Counted from the first letter of the stretch, positions 8,375-17,380 are shown. The stretch is DNA of 64,000 bases from Hymenobacter busanensis (GCF_008727865.1 NZ_VTWU01000002.1:1-64000), one strand, 5' to 3'. The notes: generated from the sequence alone by a model not told the origin. Numbers and translations are program-made.

Positions 8375-9601
8375 ATGGCAGATATCACCTGCTCGTTTTG
8401 CGGCAAAAGCAAGCGCGAGGTTTCCATCATGATTTCCGGCATCAACGCCCACATTTGTGAGCGTTGTGTGGGCCAGGCGCAGCAAATTCTGAACGAGGAA
8501 AATAAAATTCGTTCGAACACGAAGACGCCGAAATTCAACCTCGTGAAGCCCCGCGAGATGAAGGACTACCTCGACCAGTACGTGGTGGGCCAAGACGAGG
8601 CCAAGAAGGTGCTGAGCGTGGCGGTGTACAACCACTACAAGCGCCTGATGCAGAAACCGACCACCAAAGACGAGGTGACGATTGAAAAATCGAACATCAT
8701 CATGGTGGGGGAAACCGGTACCGGCAAAACCTTCCTGGCCAAAATGCTGGCCTCGGTGCTGCAAGTGCCCTTCTGCATTGCCGACGCCACCGTGCTGACC
8801 GAAGCCGGCTACGTGGGCGAAGACGTGGAAAGCATCCTGACGCGCCTGCTGCAGGCCGCCGACTACAACGTGGAAGCGGCCGAGCGCGGCATCGTGTACA
8901 TCGACGAGGTGGACAAGATTGCCCGCAAGAGCGACAACCCCAGCATCACGCGCGACGTGAGCGGCGAGGGCGTGCAGCAGGCTATGCTGAAGCTGCTGGA
9001 AGGCACCACCGTGAATGTACCGCCCCACGGCGGCCGCAAGCACCCCGAGCAGAAGATGATTACGGTAAACACCGAGAACATCCTGTTCATCTGCGGCGGC
9101 GCTTTTGTGGGCATCGACCGCATCATCAAGAGCCGCCTGAACACCAAGCCGCTGGGCTTTGCCAAAACGTTGCTGGAAGACAAGGTGGACACCAACAATT
9201 TCCTGCGCTACATCACGGCGCAAGACCTGAAGCAGTTCGGCCTCATTCCCGAACTTATCGGCCGTCTGCCCGTGCTGACGCACCTGAACCCGCTCGACAA
9301 AGAGACGCTGCGCCTGATTCTGACGGAGCCCAAGAATTCCATCCTGAAGCAGTACAACCGTCTGTTTGAGATGGAAGGCATCGAGCTTTCTTTCTCCGAC
9401 GCCGCCCTGGACTACATTGTCGACAAAGCCGACGAGTACCGCCTCGGGGCCCGCGGCCTGCGCAGCATCTGCGAAAGCATCATGACCGACGCCATGTTCG
9501 ACATGCCCTCGGCCACCGACGTGACGGAGCTAGTTATCGACCTGGAATACGCTCAGGAGAAGTTCGAGAAGTCTCCACTCAAGCAGTTGCGCGCCGCGTA
9601 A
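8375..9601 (+). CDS. clpX: ATP-dependent Clp protease ATP-binding subunit ClpX
   Basis: AAA+ unfoldase that feeds substrates to ClpP; 408 aa. N-terminal zinc-binding domain with Cys6, Cys9, Cys28, Cys31; Walker A GETGTGKT, pore loop GYVGEDVE, Walker B VYIDEVDK, and sensor motif IGRLPV. The ClpP-docking loop reads LGF (in KPLGFAK) rather than the IGF of E. coli. The ATG at 8375 gives [11 protein letters not shown], the correct zinc-domain start. A very long hairpin follows the stop. Confidence 0.98.
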   Translation: MADITCSFCGKSKREVSIMISGINAHICERCVGQAQQILNEENKIRSNTKTPKFNLVKPREMKDYLDQYVVGQDEAKKVLSVAVYNHYKRLMQKPTTKDEVTIEKSNIIMVGETGTGKTFLAKMLASVLQVPFCIADATVLTEAGYVGEDVESILTRLLQAADYNVEAAERGIVYIDEVDKIARKSDNPSITRDVSGEGVQQAMLKLLEGTTVNVPPHGGRKHPEQKMITVNTENILFICGGAFVGIDRIIKSRLNTKPLGFAKTLLEDKVDTNNFLRYITAQDLKQFGLIPELIGRLPVLTHLNPLDKETLRLILTEPKNSILKQYNRLFEMEGIELSFSDAALDYIVDKADEYRLGARGLRSICESIMTDAMFDMPSATDVTELVIDLEYAQEKFEKSPLKQLRAA

Positions 9602-9673
9602 GCTTCTTCCGATTCAAACAAAAAAGCCCGCTGGATTCGTCCAGTGGGCTTTTTTGTTTGAATCGGAAGAAGC
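9602..9673 (+). terminator. very long hairpin terminator after clpX
   Basis: Two 33-nt arms (9602-9634 and 9641-9673) are complementary except for one G-T pair, with a 6-nt loop. The inner part is a classic GC stem with flanking A6/T6. Faces lpxB, which converges, so it probably ends transcripts from both sides. Confidence 0.9.
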
Positions 9674-9756
9674 GAAGGACTTATTCACCACTGAGCGAGT
9701 CGTTGCTTCGGCCATCGTTCCAGCGTGAGAAGGTCCTTCGCTTTGCTCAGGATGAC
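9671..9756. repeat. REP-like imperfect palindrome
   Basis: AGCGAAGGAC (9671-9680) is inverted at 9733-9742, and the segment ends CTTTGCTCAGGATGAC. That end resembles the GGGGCTCAGCATGAC end of the element at 43564-43651, so both may belong to one dispersed intergenic family. Confidence 0.45.
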
Positions 9757-9764
9757 GAACGGTA

Positions 9765-10874
9765 CTACTTCTTCAAGTACCCAACCATCAGCTCCGCAGC
9801 CTTTTCAGCAGCGTTGCTGCGGCCGAGCTTCTCGCGAATTTCGGCGTAGCCGGCCTTCACTTTGCCTATGTACTGCTCATCATCGAGCACGCGCTGCAGC
9901 TCGGTAACGAGGTTACGGGCGGTGAATTCGCCCTGAATGAGCTCTTTCACCACTTCGCGCTCAGCAATGAGATTGACGAGCGAAATGAACGGCACCTTGA
10001 TGACGGCCTTGCCGATGCGGTAGGAAATGGCGCTGGTGCGGTAGCACACCACTTGCGGCACGTCGAACAGCGCCGTTTCAAGCGTGGCGGTGCCGCTGGT
10101 GACCAGCGCGGCTTTGGCGTGGCGCAGCAGGTCGTAGGTCTGCTCGAAGATGATGCGCACGTTGTTGCGCTCGAAGTGCGCGTAGTAGTTAGCGTCGAGG
10201 TTTTTGACGCCGGCCACCACAAATTGGTAATCGAAGAACGGCGGCAGGATTCGCAGCATCTCGAAGAGCATTTCCTCGATTTCCTGCTTGCGCGAACCGG
10301 GCAGCACCGCAATAATGGGCGTTTCGGGGTCGAGGTTGTTGCGGTGGTGGAAGTCGTCGGTGGGCTGGTGCTCGTACACGGCATCGGCGGTAGGGTTGCC
10401 GATGTAGTCCACGTCGTAGCCGAAACGCTGGTAGAACTCCTTCTCGAAGGGCAGGATGACGAACATCTTGTCGACCAGCGCCTTGATTTTGTGCACGCGC
10501 CCCTGATTCCAGGCCCAGATTTTCGGCGAGATGTAGTAAAACACCTTCAGGCCTTTCTCCTTGGCGAACTTGGCCACGCGCATGTTGAAACCGGCGTAGT
10601 CGACCAGAATCAGCACATCGGGCTGGTAGGCCAGCAGGTCCTGCTGACATTCTTTCAGGAAGCCCCGAAAGCGGAAAATGCTGGTGGCGGCTTCCACAAA
10701 GCCCATGATGGCCATTTCCTGGTAGTGGTGCACCAGGGTGCTGCCTTCGGCCTGCATCAGGTCGCCGCCCCAGCAGCGGAACTCGGCCTGGGGGTCTTGC
10801 TGCTTGAGGGCGCGCATGAGCCGGGCGGCATGAAAGTCACCGGACCGTTCGCCGGCAATGAGGTAGTATTTCAT
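9765..10874 (-). CDS. lpxB: lipid-A-disaccharide synthase LpxB
   Basis: Glycosyltransferase of family GT19 that joins UDP-diacylglucosamine and lipid X to the lipid A disaccharide at the inner membrane; 369 aa, normal length. Visible signatures are AGERSGD near the N-terminus and ISPKIWAWN in the middle, with IGNPTADAV after it. The ATG at 10874 starts MKYYLIAGE. A 90-nt palindrome begins one base upstream of the start and fills the whole gap to the pterin synthase gene, which reads in the same direction. Confidence 0.97.
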   Translation of the reverse strand: MKYYLIAGERSGDFHAARLMRALKQQDPQAEFRCWGGDLMQAEGSTLVHHYQEMAIMGFVEAATSIFRFRGFLKECQQDLLAYQPDVLILVDYAGFNMRVAKFAKEKGLKVFYYISPKIWAWNQGRVHKIKALVDKMFVILPFEKEFYQRFGYDVDYIGNPTADAVYEHQPTDDFHHRNNLDPETPIIAVLPGSRKQEIEEMLFEMLRILPPFFDYQFVVAGVKNLDANYYAHFERNNVRIIFEQTYDLLRHAKAALVTSGTATLETALFDVPQVVCYRTSAISYRIGKAVIKVPFISLVNLIAEREVVKELIQGEFTARNLVTELQRVLDDEQYIGKVKAGYAEIREKLGRSNAAEKAAELMVGYLKK

Positions 10875-10963
10875 TCAATTGACAATGAACAATGAACAAT
10901 GAGCAATGACCATTGAGCCGTATCGACCTAATTGGTCATTGCTCATTGTTCATTGTCAATTGA
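10875..10963. repeat. palindrome built of 7-bp units
   Basis: Left arm 10875-10912 and right arm 10933-10963 are exact inverted copies, except that the left arm has one extra heptamer. Internally the left arm reads AATGAAC, AATGAAC, AATGAGC, AATGACC in tandem. It occupies the entire lpxB / pterin synthase gap and would form a large hairpin in their common mRNA. Confidence 0.9.
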
Positions 10964-10967
10964 GGTA

Positions 10968-11387
10968 TTACTCGCCGTAATATTCGACGAAGTTGCGGGG
11001 CGTTTCGAAAATCTTGACGCAGTGCAGCTGCGCGGTGCTGGTGATACTGGGCAGTTCGCGCTGCAGAATCTCCCAGAAAGCCAGCGACAGGTTTTCGGTG
11101 CTGGCCAGCTTGCCGCTCATAAAAGCCACGTCGAGGTTCAGGTTCTTGTGGTCGACGTGCTGGATGATGTGCTGGCGGATGAGGGTGCTGAGCGCCTTCA
11201 AATCGACAACAAAGCCAGTTTCGGGGTCGGGCAGGCCTTTCACGGTCACGATGAGGTCGTAGTTGTGGCCGTGCCAGTTGGCGTTGGCACAGGGCCCGAA
11301 CACTTCCTTGTTGCGCTCCTCGCTCCACGCGGGGTTGTAGAGCTTGTGGGCGGCGTTGAAGTGTTCTTGGCGACTAATGTAGATCAT
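10968..11387 (-). CDS. 6-pyruvoyltetrahydropterin synthase / QueD family protein
   Basis: T-fold enzyme acting on 7,8-dihydroneopterin triphosphate; 139 aa from the ATG at 11387 (MIYISRQEHF). Zinc ligands are His14, His39 and His41 (HGH); the candidate catalytic Cys33 is spaced as C-x5-HGH. That spacing is, to my knowledge, the one of tetrahydropterin-type synthases, while QueD enzymes of queuosine synthesis have C-x3-HGH; the exact product is therefore open. The frame is open further upstream, but those residues do not match the family. Confidence 0.9.
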   Translation of the reverse strand: MIYISRQEHFNAAHKLYNPAWSEERNKEVFGPCANANWHGHNYDLIVTVKGLPDPETGFVVDLKALSTLIRQHIIQHVDHKNLNLDVAFMSGKLASTENLSLAFWEILQRELPSITSTAQLHCVKIFETPRNFVEYYGE

Positions 11388-11520
11388 GCTGGGTGGTGCT
11401 TCGCGGTGGTTGAGGGCTGGGCTTCGGGTGCCGCTGGGATGTTCTGCCAACGGCTAGCCAAGAAAATGGGCCGCGCTGGCGCGCTGCGTGTTGCAGCATC
11501 CAAGCGGCGGCCTTCAGCAA

Positions 11521-12522
11521 TCAACCCTTTTTCCGCAGCAAATATACGAAGAACGGTACGCCGAACAGGGCCGTGATGAGGCCCACGGGCAAGCCGGCGG
11601 GCGGGTAGAGCCAACGCGCCAGCAGGTCGCAGGCCAGCAGGAAGGTCCCGCCGAGCAGGGTGCAGAACGCCAGGTTGAGCCGCCCGGTAACGCCCAACAG
11701 GCCCCGCGTGGCGTGCGGAATAATCAGCCCCACGAAACCCAGCGGTCCACACAAGGCCACCACCCCGGCCGTGATGCCCGACGAAGCCAGCAGCAGCAAC
11801 CAGCGCGTGCGGCCCACGTCGAGCCCGAGCGTGGCGGCCCGCTCCTCCCCCAGCAGCAGCACATCGAGGTGGCGCCGCAGCAGCCAGGCCACCAGCATGC
11901 CCAGTACCACCGCCACGGTGGGGCCCGCCAGCAACGGCCAGCCGGCCCGCTCCAGACTGCCCATGCCCCACGACACGGCGGCGCGCAGCTGCGAATCGGT
12001 TTGGGCGCGAAACGTGATAAGCCCACCTAGGGCATTGAACAACGACGCCGTGGCCACGCCCGCCAGCAGCAGCTGCGTGGGAATGAGCCGGCCGCGCCGG
12101 GTACCAATGCCGATAACCAAAAGTGTGGCACCCACAGCGCCGGCCAAGCTACCTACCGGCACCAGCCAAGGCGTCATGCTGCTGGAGGCGGGCAATAAGA
12201 TGGTAATGACGAGGGCGCCCAACGAAGCCCCCGACGCGGTACCAAGCAAATACGGGTCGGCCAGCGGGTTATTCACCATCGTCTGCATCAGGTAGCCGCT
12301 GAGGGCGAGGCCGCCACCGGCCAGCAGGGCCAGCAGCAGGCGCGGTAGGCGCAGTTCCACCAGCACCACGTGGGCGGGGTTGGTGGCGTCGTAATGCCGG
12401 AGGGCTTGTAGCAAGGTGGCGTAATCGGCGCCCTCAATGCTGCCCTGCCGCATGCCCGCTACCACCAAAACGACGGCGACGAGCAGCGTGAGCAGGATGT
12501 AGAGCGGGGCGCGGCGTTTCAT
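11521..12522 (-). CDS. FecCD/BtuC-type ABC transporter permease
   Basis: Inner-membrane permease for iron-siderophore, heme or cobalamin import; 333 aa with about ten hydrophobic helices. Family signatures include RLPRLLLALLAGGGLALSG, NPLADPYLLG and the C-terminal CGPLGFVGLIIPHATR. The ATG overlaps the stop of the binding-protein gene by 4 nt, so they form a unit. No ATPase gene (FecE/BtuD type) follows; the next gene is the pterin synthase 133 nt on. Substrate cannot be assigned from sequence alone. Confidence 0.95.
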   Translation of the reverse strand: MKRRAPLYILLTLLVAVVLVVAGMRQGSIEGADYATLLQALRHYDATNPAHVVLVELRLPRLLLALLAGGGLALSGYLMQTMVNNPLADPYLLGTASGASLGALVITILLPASSSMTPWLVPVGSLAGAVGATLLVIGIGTRRGRLIPTQLLLAGVATASLFNALGGLITFRAQTDSQLRAAVSWGMGSLERAGWPLLAGPTVAVVLGMLVAWLLRRHLDVLLLGEERAATLGLDVGRTRWLLLLASSGITAGVVALCGPLGFVGLIIPHATRGLLGVTGRLNLAFCTLLGGTFLLACDLLARWLYPPAGLPVGLITALFGVPFFVYLLRKKG

Positions 12523-13406
12523 TGGGCCGAGCGCAGCAGGCGTTGTAGTTCCCGCACCGACTCCACTACGCGCGGGCCGGGACGCTCCATCAGGCTGCCG
12601 GTAATGGCGAAAACCCGGCGCTGCTGGTAGGCGTGAATGCGCTTCAGCTCGGGGTACATGCGGAAAAACGTGCTGTCCATTTTGCCGAAGCGGCCGCCGA
12701 TGAGCACGTCGGGGTTGAGCTTGAGAATGTACTCGCGCGTGAGGGCCGGATAGGGCTGCGGGAAGGTTTCGGTGAGGGCGTTCTGGCCACCAGCCCGCCG
12801 GATTTTATCGGTAAAGAGGGTGTTGAAGCCGTAAGCGTAAATCGGGTCGAGCCAGGTAATGGCCAAAACCCGAGGCCGATTGCCCGCGGTAGAGTCGGCG
12901 GTGAGGCGCTGCAGCTCGGTTTGGAGCGAATCGGTGAGGCGATGGGCCTGCGGTTCGCGGCCGAGCAGGCGGCCCAACTCGCGCAGGCCGCGGAAGATGT
13001 CGGGTACCGAGCGGTAGGTTTGGTAGTACACCGGCACCCCCAGCTGCTGCAGCCGCGCCGCATCGGCCGGGCTGGTAATGCCCTCGGTGGTAAACACGAC
13101 ATCAGGGTGCAGGCCGACGAGTGTTTCGAAATCGAGCGGGTAGCTGTTGACGACGGGCTTTTTGAGCGCCGCGGCCGGGTAGTCACACACCTGCGTGCGG
13201 CCCACGATGGCGGCCGTGTCGGCTACGGCGTAAAGCATTTCCGTCATGGAAGCGGCCAGGGCCATGATGCGCCGCGGCTGGGCCTTGAACGTGACGGCGC
13301 GCCCGAGGTCGTCGTGCACGGTGACGGTGGTGGGCTGCGCAGGCTGCTTGTCGGCGGGCGACGAGCAGGCGGCACATACGAGGAGCAAGAACAGGCAAAA
13401 ACGCAT
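12519..13406 (-). CDS. periplasmic metal-chelate/cobalamin-binding lipoprotein (BtuF/FhuD class)
   Basis: Solute-binding protein of the helical-backbone class that hands its ligand to the adjacent permease; 295 aa. Begins with a short signal ending VCAACSS, a lipoprotein-like processing site with an unusual Cys at -3. The body has the class features DLGRAVTFKAQPRRIMALAAS near the start and ILKLNPDVLIGG towards the end. The ATG at 13406 is chosen: a perfect -7 element lies 6 nt upstream of it. Confidence 0.9.
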   Translation of the reverse strand: MRFCLFLLLVCAACSSPADKQPAQPTTVTVHDDLGRAVTFKAQPRRIMALAASMTEMLYAVADTAAIVGRTQVCDYPAAALKKPVVNSYPLDFETLVGLHPDVVFTTEGITSPADAARLQQLGVPVYYQTYRSVPDIFRGLRELGRLLGREPQAHRLTDSLQTELQRLTADSTAGNRPRVLAITWLDPIYAYGFNTLFTDKIRRAGGQNALTETFPQPYPALTREYILKLNPDVLIGGRFGKMDSTFFRMYPELKRIHAYQQRRVFAITGSLMERPGPRVVESVRELQRLLRSAQ

Positions 13407-13412
13407 CGGCGG

Positions 13413-13420
13413 CAAAGATA
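13413..13420 (-). promoter_or_regulatory. -7 element abutting the binding-protein start
   Basis: Minus-strand TATCTTTG (TAnnTTTG) ends 6 nt before the ATG at 13406, so transcription would begin at or very near the start codon, giving a leaderless or near-leaderless mRNA. No TTG is seen at the normal distance. Confidence 0.5.
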
Positions 13421-13499
13421 GACGGCGCCGGCAAGGAAGCTCGGGTGCAGCCCGCTACCTTCACGGCCGCGGCTTTTGGTAACCGGCCGCTTATAGGGC

Positions 13500-14762
13500 G
13501 TGAATCGTTTCCTTCTGCTTATCTGCCTTGGATTGGCAACGGCCTGCTCAGGACAACCGGATGCGGCCGCAACCACGGCGCCCGCCGCTTCGTCGTCAGC
13601 TATTACCGCTGTTTCCCGTTCTCCCGCCTCCAGAGCCCGAGCGGCCGCATTGGCCCCACCAGCCACCAACGAGTTGGTATACACCGGCACGATTGGCCCC
13701 TACCCGGTGGTACTGAACCTGCAGCTGAGCGACACTACGGACCGAGTAACCGCCCGCTACTATTACCTCAGCCGAGGCTCTGACCTGGCGCTTACCGGCC
13801 AACGCTGGGCCGACAGCTTGGACCTGGGCGAAACCGCCGAGCCACCTTACAACCGGGAGTACTTCGAGGCCACGGCCCAGCTGCGCGCCCGCTTGAGCGG
13901 CGACAGTCTGCTGACCGGGTACTGGCAGGCCACGGGCAAGGCTCGGCGGCTGCCGGTGAAGCTGCGGCGCCGGCCGCAGGCCTACGATTACGCCTACGCG
14001 GCCCGGCTTAGCCCCGGCTACTGGCTAAACGGCGTTTACATGCAGCTAGTGCGCCTGACCGACGATTCCCCGCTCATCAAGCCCGACTCGGAGGCCCCGG
14101 ACCCGACGGTAGAACTTTACTACGACAACCGTTATCCGCTGGTAGCCGGCTTAGAGGACAAACAAGCCGAAGCCGCGCTCAACGACCTGCTGGCCCGCGA
14201 CGCCGATGATTGGGTCCAGACGCGGTTGCACCCCGATAAATCGTACGCCTGGCTGAACGCCTGCTACCTCAATACCACCACGCTGGAGCTGCTCACGCCC
14301 GAGCTGGTGAGCATTGCGCGCGAAAGACGGGTCGATGGGTGCGGTAGCCCCTCCATGCAGATTCAGCACGAATACACTGTCCTGTCTCTACCAAAGCTGC
14401 TTCCTGTGCCGCTCACCGAAGTGCTGCACGGCGACTACCGCGCCTTGTTTCAGCGCTACGCTCGGCAGAAACTGTCCAGTGAACCGGTGGATAAAGCAAA
14501 ATCAGATGACCCAAATGAGTCGTGTACCCAAGCATATATTCTGCAGTCGGTAGCGCAGGAGTTGGCGGCGGTTGGCACGACGGAGAACATGCTGCTGACC
14601 GACAAGGGACTAATCATTCACCAGTTCAACCTGTACAGGTATTGCGTTGGTCCAGCCATGACCGAAGTGGAGGTACTCATTCCCTATGCAGCCCTGCGGC
14701 CCTACATCCGCCCGAACTCGGCCCTGGCCCGCGCCGTACCGGCCGCGGCACCGAAGCGCTGA
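13500..14762 (+). CDS. lipoprotein of unknown function, DUF3298-like C-terminus
   Basis: A 420-aa protein starting at GTG. The signal peptide ends in a lipobox (LATAC, Cys16), followed by a low-complexity Ala/Thr/Ser linker. The C-terminal part contains EVEVLIPYAALRPYIRPNS, which resembles the end of DUF3298 domains found in RsiV-type and other cell-surface proteins; this is a weak match by eye. It is divergent from the uptake genes with an 84-nt intergenic region, and upstream of hldD by 57 nt. Confidence 0.75.
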   Translation: MNRFLLLICLGLATACSGQPDAAATTAPAASSSAITAVSRSPASRARAAALAPPATNELVYTGTIGPYPVVLNLQLSDTTDRVTARYYYLSRGSDLALTGQRWADSLDLGETAEPPYNREYFEATAQLRARLSGDSLLTGYWQATGKARRLPVKLRRRPQAYDYAYAARLSPGYWLNGVYMQLVRLTDDSPLIKPDSEAPDPTVELYYDNRYPLVAGLEDKQAEAALNDLLARDADDWVQTRLHPDKSYAWLNACYLNTTTLELLTPELVSIARERRVDGCGSPSMQIQHEYTVLSLPKLLPVPLTEVLHGDYRALFQRYARQKLSSEPVDKAKSDDPNESCTQAYILQSVAQELAAVGTTENMLLTDKGLIIHQFNLYRYCVGPAMTEVEVLIPYAALRPYIRPNSALARAVPAAAPKR

Positions 14763-14819
14763 ATTCGCCCAAGCCCGGAGAAACTGCGTACTTCGCAGCT
14801 CAGAAACGACTCAGAGCTT

Positions 14820-15785
14820 ATGATTATCGTGACGGGCGCAGCGGGCTTCATCGGCAGCTGCCTGGTTGGCCGGCTCAACGCCGACGGCTTCAACGACGTG
14901 GTGGTGGTAGACAACTTCTCGGTGGAGAAGAAGCTGGCCAACCTGAAAGGCAAGCGCCTGCGCGAATACGTGGACCGCAACGAGTTTTTCGCCTGGCTCG
15001 ATGAGCACCACGAGCAGGTAGAGTTCGTGTTTCACCTCGGCGCCCGCACCGACACCGCCGAGCAGGACAAAGCCATTTTCGACCTGCTGAACCTGAACTA
15101 TAGCAAGCAGATGTGGCAGGCCTGCGTGCGCTACCAGCTGCCGCTGGTCTACGCCTCGTCGGCGGCTACCTACGGCTCGGGCACCCTCGGCTATTCCGAC
15201 GACGAAGTGCTGCTGCCCTTGCTGCGCCCGCTCAACCCTTACGGCGACTCCAAGAACGACTTCGACAACTGGGCTGTGCAGCAGGCCGAAAAGCCGTTTT
15301 TCTGGGCCGGGCTGAAGTTTTTCAACGTGTACGGCCCCAACGAATACCACAAGGGCCGCATGGCCTCGGTGATATTTCACACTTTCCAGCAAGTGCAGCG
15401 CACCGGCTCGATGGAGCTGTTCCGCTCGCACCGCCCCGATTTTGCCGACGGTGAGCAGAAGCGCGACTTCATTTACGTGCGCGACCTGGTGGACGTGTGC
15501 ATCTTCTTGATGCACCACCGCCGCAACTCGGGCATCTACAACCTGGGTACCGGCGAGGCGCGCACCTTCCTCGATCTGGCCCTGACGACCTTCGCTGCGC
15601 TGGGCAAAACGGCCGATATCCGGTTCAAAGACACGCCTGAAGATATCCGCGACACCTACCAGTACTTCACGCAGGCCGACATGAGTAAGCTGCGCGGCAT
15701 TGGCTACGCGCGGCCTTTCACCCGCCTCGAAGACGGCATCACCGAATACGTGCGCGACTTTTTACTGCCGGGCTCGTATTTGTAG
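14820..15785 (+). CDS. hldD: ADP-L-glycero-D-manno-heptose 6-epimerase
   Basis: Makes the ADP-L,D-heptose used in the inner core of lipopolysaccharide; cytoplasmic SDR-type enzyme, 321 aa. The NADP-binding motif is G6-AA-G9-FI-G12, and the catalytic pair is Tyr141 and Lys145 in NPYGDSKNDFD. KFFNVYGPNEYHKGRMASV is a strong family signature. It shares the lipid A / core theme with lpxB 4 kb upstream but is a separate unit. Confidence 0.96.
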   Translation: MIIVTGAAGFIGSCLVGRLNADGFNDVVVVDNFSVEKKLANLKGKRLREYVDRNEFFAWLDEHHEQVEFVFHLGARTDTAEQDKAIFDLLNLNYSKQMWQACVRYQLPLVYASSAATYGSGTLGYSDDEVLLPLLRPLNPYGDSKNDFDNWAVQQAEKPFFWAGLKFFNVYGPNEYHKGRMASVIFHTFQQVQRTGSMELFRSHRPDFADGEQKRDFIYVRDLVDVCIFLMHHRRNSGIYNLGTGEARTFLDLALTTFAALGKTADIRFKDTPEDIRDTYQYFTQADMSKLRGIGYARPFTRLEDGITEYVRDFLLPGSYL

Positions 15786-15892
15786 CCCGAATCGGGCACC
15801 GCGCCGCGTGGCGGGTTGAGCATTGTCCGAAATTTTGTTTTTTACTGGACGAAAAGCCTCAACGGCCCACCACGGGTCTACCAGTGCCTTCT

Positions 15893-17296
15893 ATGACGCG
15901 GCAGACCATTGTAATCATCGGCGGAGGAGTAGCGGGCAGTTTGCTGGCCCTGCATCTCACGCGTCTGCCCGGCGGTCCGTGGCCCCTCGATGTGGAGCTG
16001 GTAGAGCCGCGCGAGCAGCTTGGTCCCGGCACGGCCTACAGCACCGACCGGCCCGAGTGGCTGCTGAACGTGCGCAGCTCCGGCCTGAGCGCCTTTGCCG
16101 ACGAGCCCAATCATTTTGTCGACTGGCTGGCCACAAACCAGATTCCTACGTGCCCGCAAGGATTCTGCCCGCGCCAGGTGTTTGGTCGGTACATCGGCGA
16201 GTTGATCGGCGGAGTTGTCGGGAATTCGTCGCGGGCCCACAACGGGGTGCAGGTACGCTGGCAACAGCAGCGCGCCACCGCCGCCCACCTAGCCGAAGAT
16301 GGCCGCCACGCCACCGTTTCGCTGGCCGACGGCAGCCGCTTGACGGCGCACTTTGTGGTACTGGCGCAGGGCAACTTTCCACCAGCGTCGCCGGTGCGCC
16401 CCGATACCGGCTACCGCACCCACCCGAACTACCACGGCAACCCCTGGGCCCCAGGCGCCTTGCGCAACATCGGCCCCAAGGAGTCGGTTTTGCTTGTTGG
16501 TACTGGCCTGACTGCGGTCGACGTGCTCATGGCGCTGCAAGCCGATGGCCACCAAGGGCCGCTACTGGCCGTTTCGCGGCACGGCCGCTGGCCGGTGACG
16601 CATCTACCCAACCCCGCTCTGCCCTACCCCAACTATTACGCAACCGATGTAGCCGGCCTGCGCAGCGTAACCGAAGTACTGTATACGGTGCGCCAACACG
16701 TGGCCCGAGCGGCCTCACAGGGCTACGATTGGCGCGCGGTAATGGACGCCCTCCGTCCCGACCTGGGCCGTATTTGGGCGGCGTGGCCACTTGTGGAACA
16801 GCAGCGGTTTATGCGGCATTTCGCGGCTACCTGGTCGGTATTGCGGCACCGCAACCCGCCCCAAAACGCGGCCGTGCTCGAACAACTAACCCAAAGCGGC
16901 CGCCTGACCGTGCACAAAGGGCGCGTGCGCCACATCGAGCCGCGCGGCGACGCCCAACTGGCCGTGCAGCTGCGGCACAACCATAGCCACGAGTGGCTGA
17001 CCGCCGACCATGTAGTGCTTTGCACGGGCCCCTTGCTCGATTATCAGTCCTTGACCGATTCCCTGGTGGTTGAACTGCGCAGCGCGGGCCATTTGGTGCC
17101 GGACCCTATGCGCCTAGGCATCCGAACCGACGAGCATGGAGCCTTGCTAAACGCCGCGGGCCTTCCCTCGGAGCTGTTGTTCACATTGGGCCCCAGCCTG
17201 CGGCCGCAGTGGTTCGAATCGACGGCCGTGCCAGAGCTGCGCCAGCAGGCCGCGGCATTGGCCAAGCTGCTGAGTGAGAAAGCGACACGCACCTGA
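15893..17296 (+). CDS. FAD/NAD(P)-binding oxidoreductase (COG4529 type)
   Basis: A 467-aa flavoprotein. Two nucleotide-binding motifs are visible: GGGVAGSL at the N-terminus for FAD, and VLLVGTGLTAVDVL near residue 200 for NAD(P). ERP-like segment LGPGTAYSTDRPEWLLNV and WAPGALRNIGPKESVLLVG are characteristic of the uncharacterised YdhS/COG4529 family. The start is the ATG at 15893 rather than the GTG at 15884 because it leaves MTRQTIVIIGGG. Reaction and substrate are unknown; neighbours do not help. Confidence 0.88.
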   Translation: MTRQTIVIIGGGVAGSLLALHLTRLPGGPWPLDVELVEPREQLGPGTAYSTDRPEWLLNVRSSGLSAFADEPNHFVDWLATNQIPTCPQGFCPRQVFGRYIGELIGGVVGNSSRAHNGVQVRWQQQRATAAHLAEDGRHATVSLADGSRLTAHFVVLAQGNFPPASPVRPDTGYRTHPNYHGNPWAPGALRNIGPKESVLLVGTGLTAVDVLMALQADGHQGPLLAVSRHGRWPVTHLPNPALPYPNYYATDVAGLRSVTEVLYTVRQHVARAASQGYDWRAVMDALRPDLGRIWAAWPLVEQQRFMRHFAATWSVLRHRNPPQNAAVLEQLTQSGRLTVHKGRVRHIEPRGDAQLAVQLRHNHSHEWLTADHVVLCTGPLLDYQSLTDSLVVELRSAGHLVPDPMRLGIRTDEHGALLNAAGLPSELLFTLGPSLRPQWFESTAVPELRQQAAALAKLLSEKATRT

Positions 17297-17346
17297 ATAG
17301 TCAGCGTGCGGCCGGCACGATACCGTTTGCACGACTACGTAATACA

Positions 17347-17380
17347 AAACAGGCGGCTCGCATGTACGAGTCGCCCGTTT
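17347..17380. terminator. hairpin between convergent genes
   Basis: Imperfect 14-bp stem (17347-17360 with 17367-17380; one mismatch, one G-T) with CATGTA loop and T-rich end on both strands. Lies between the flavoprotein gene and the small minus-strand gene. Confidence 0.6.

Noticed and set aside
10875-10963. Heptamer palindrome as a simple terminator
   Set aside because: No T-run on either strand and a same-strand gene starts one base away; unit structure points to a repeat element instead.
13416-13499. Cobalamin riboswitch ahead of the BtuF/FhuD-type gene
   Set aside because: Only 84 nt lie between the divergent genes, too short for the element, and no conserved B12-box is visible.
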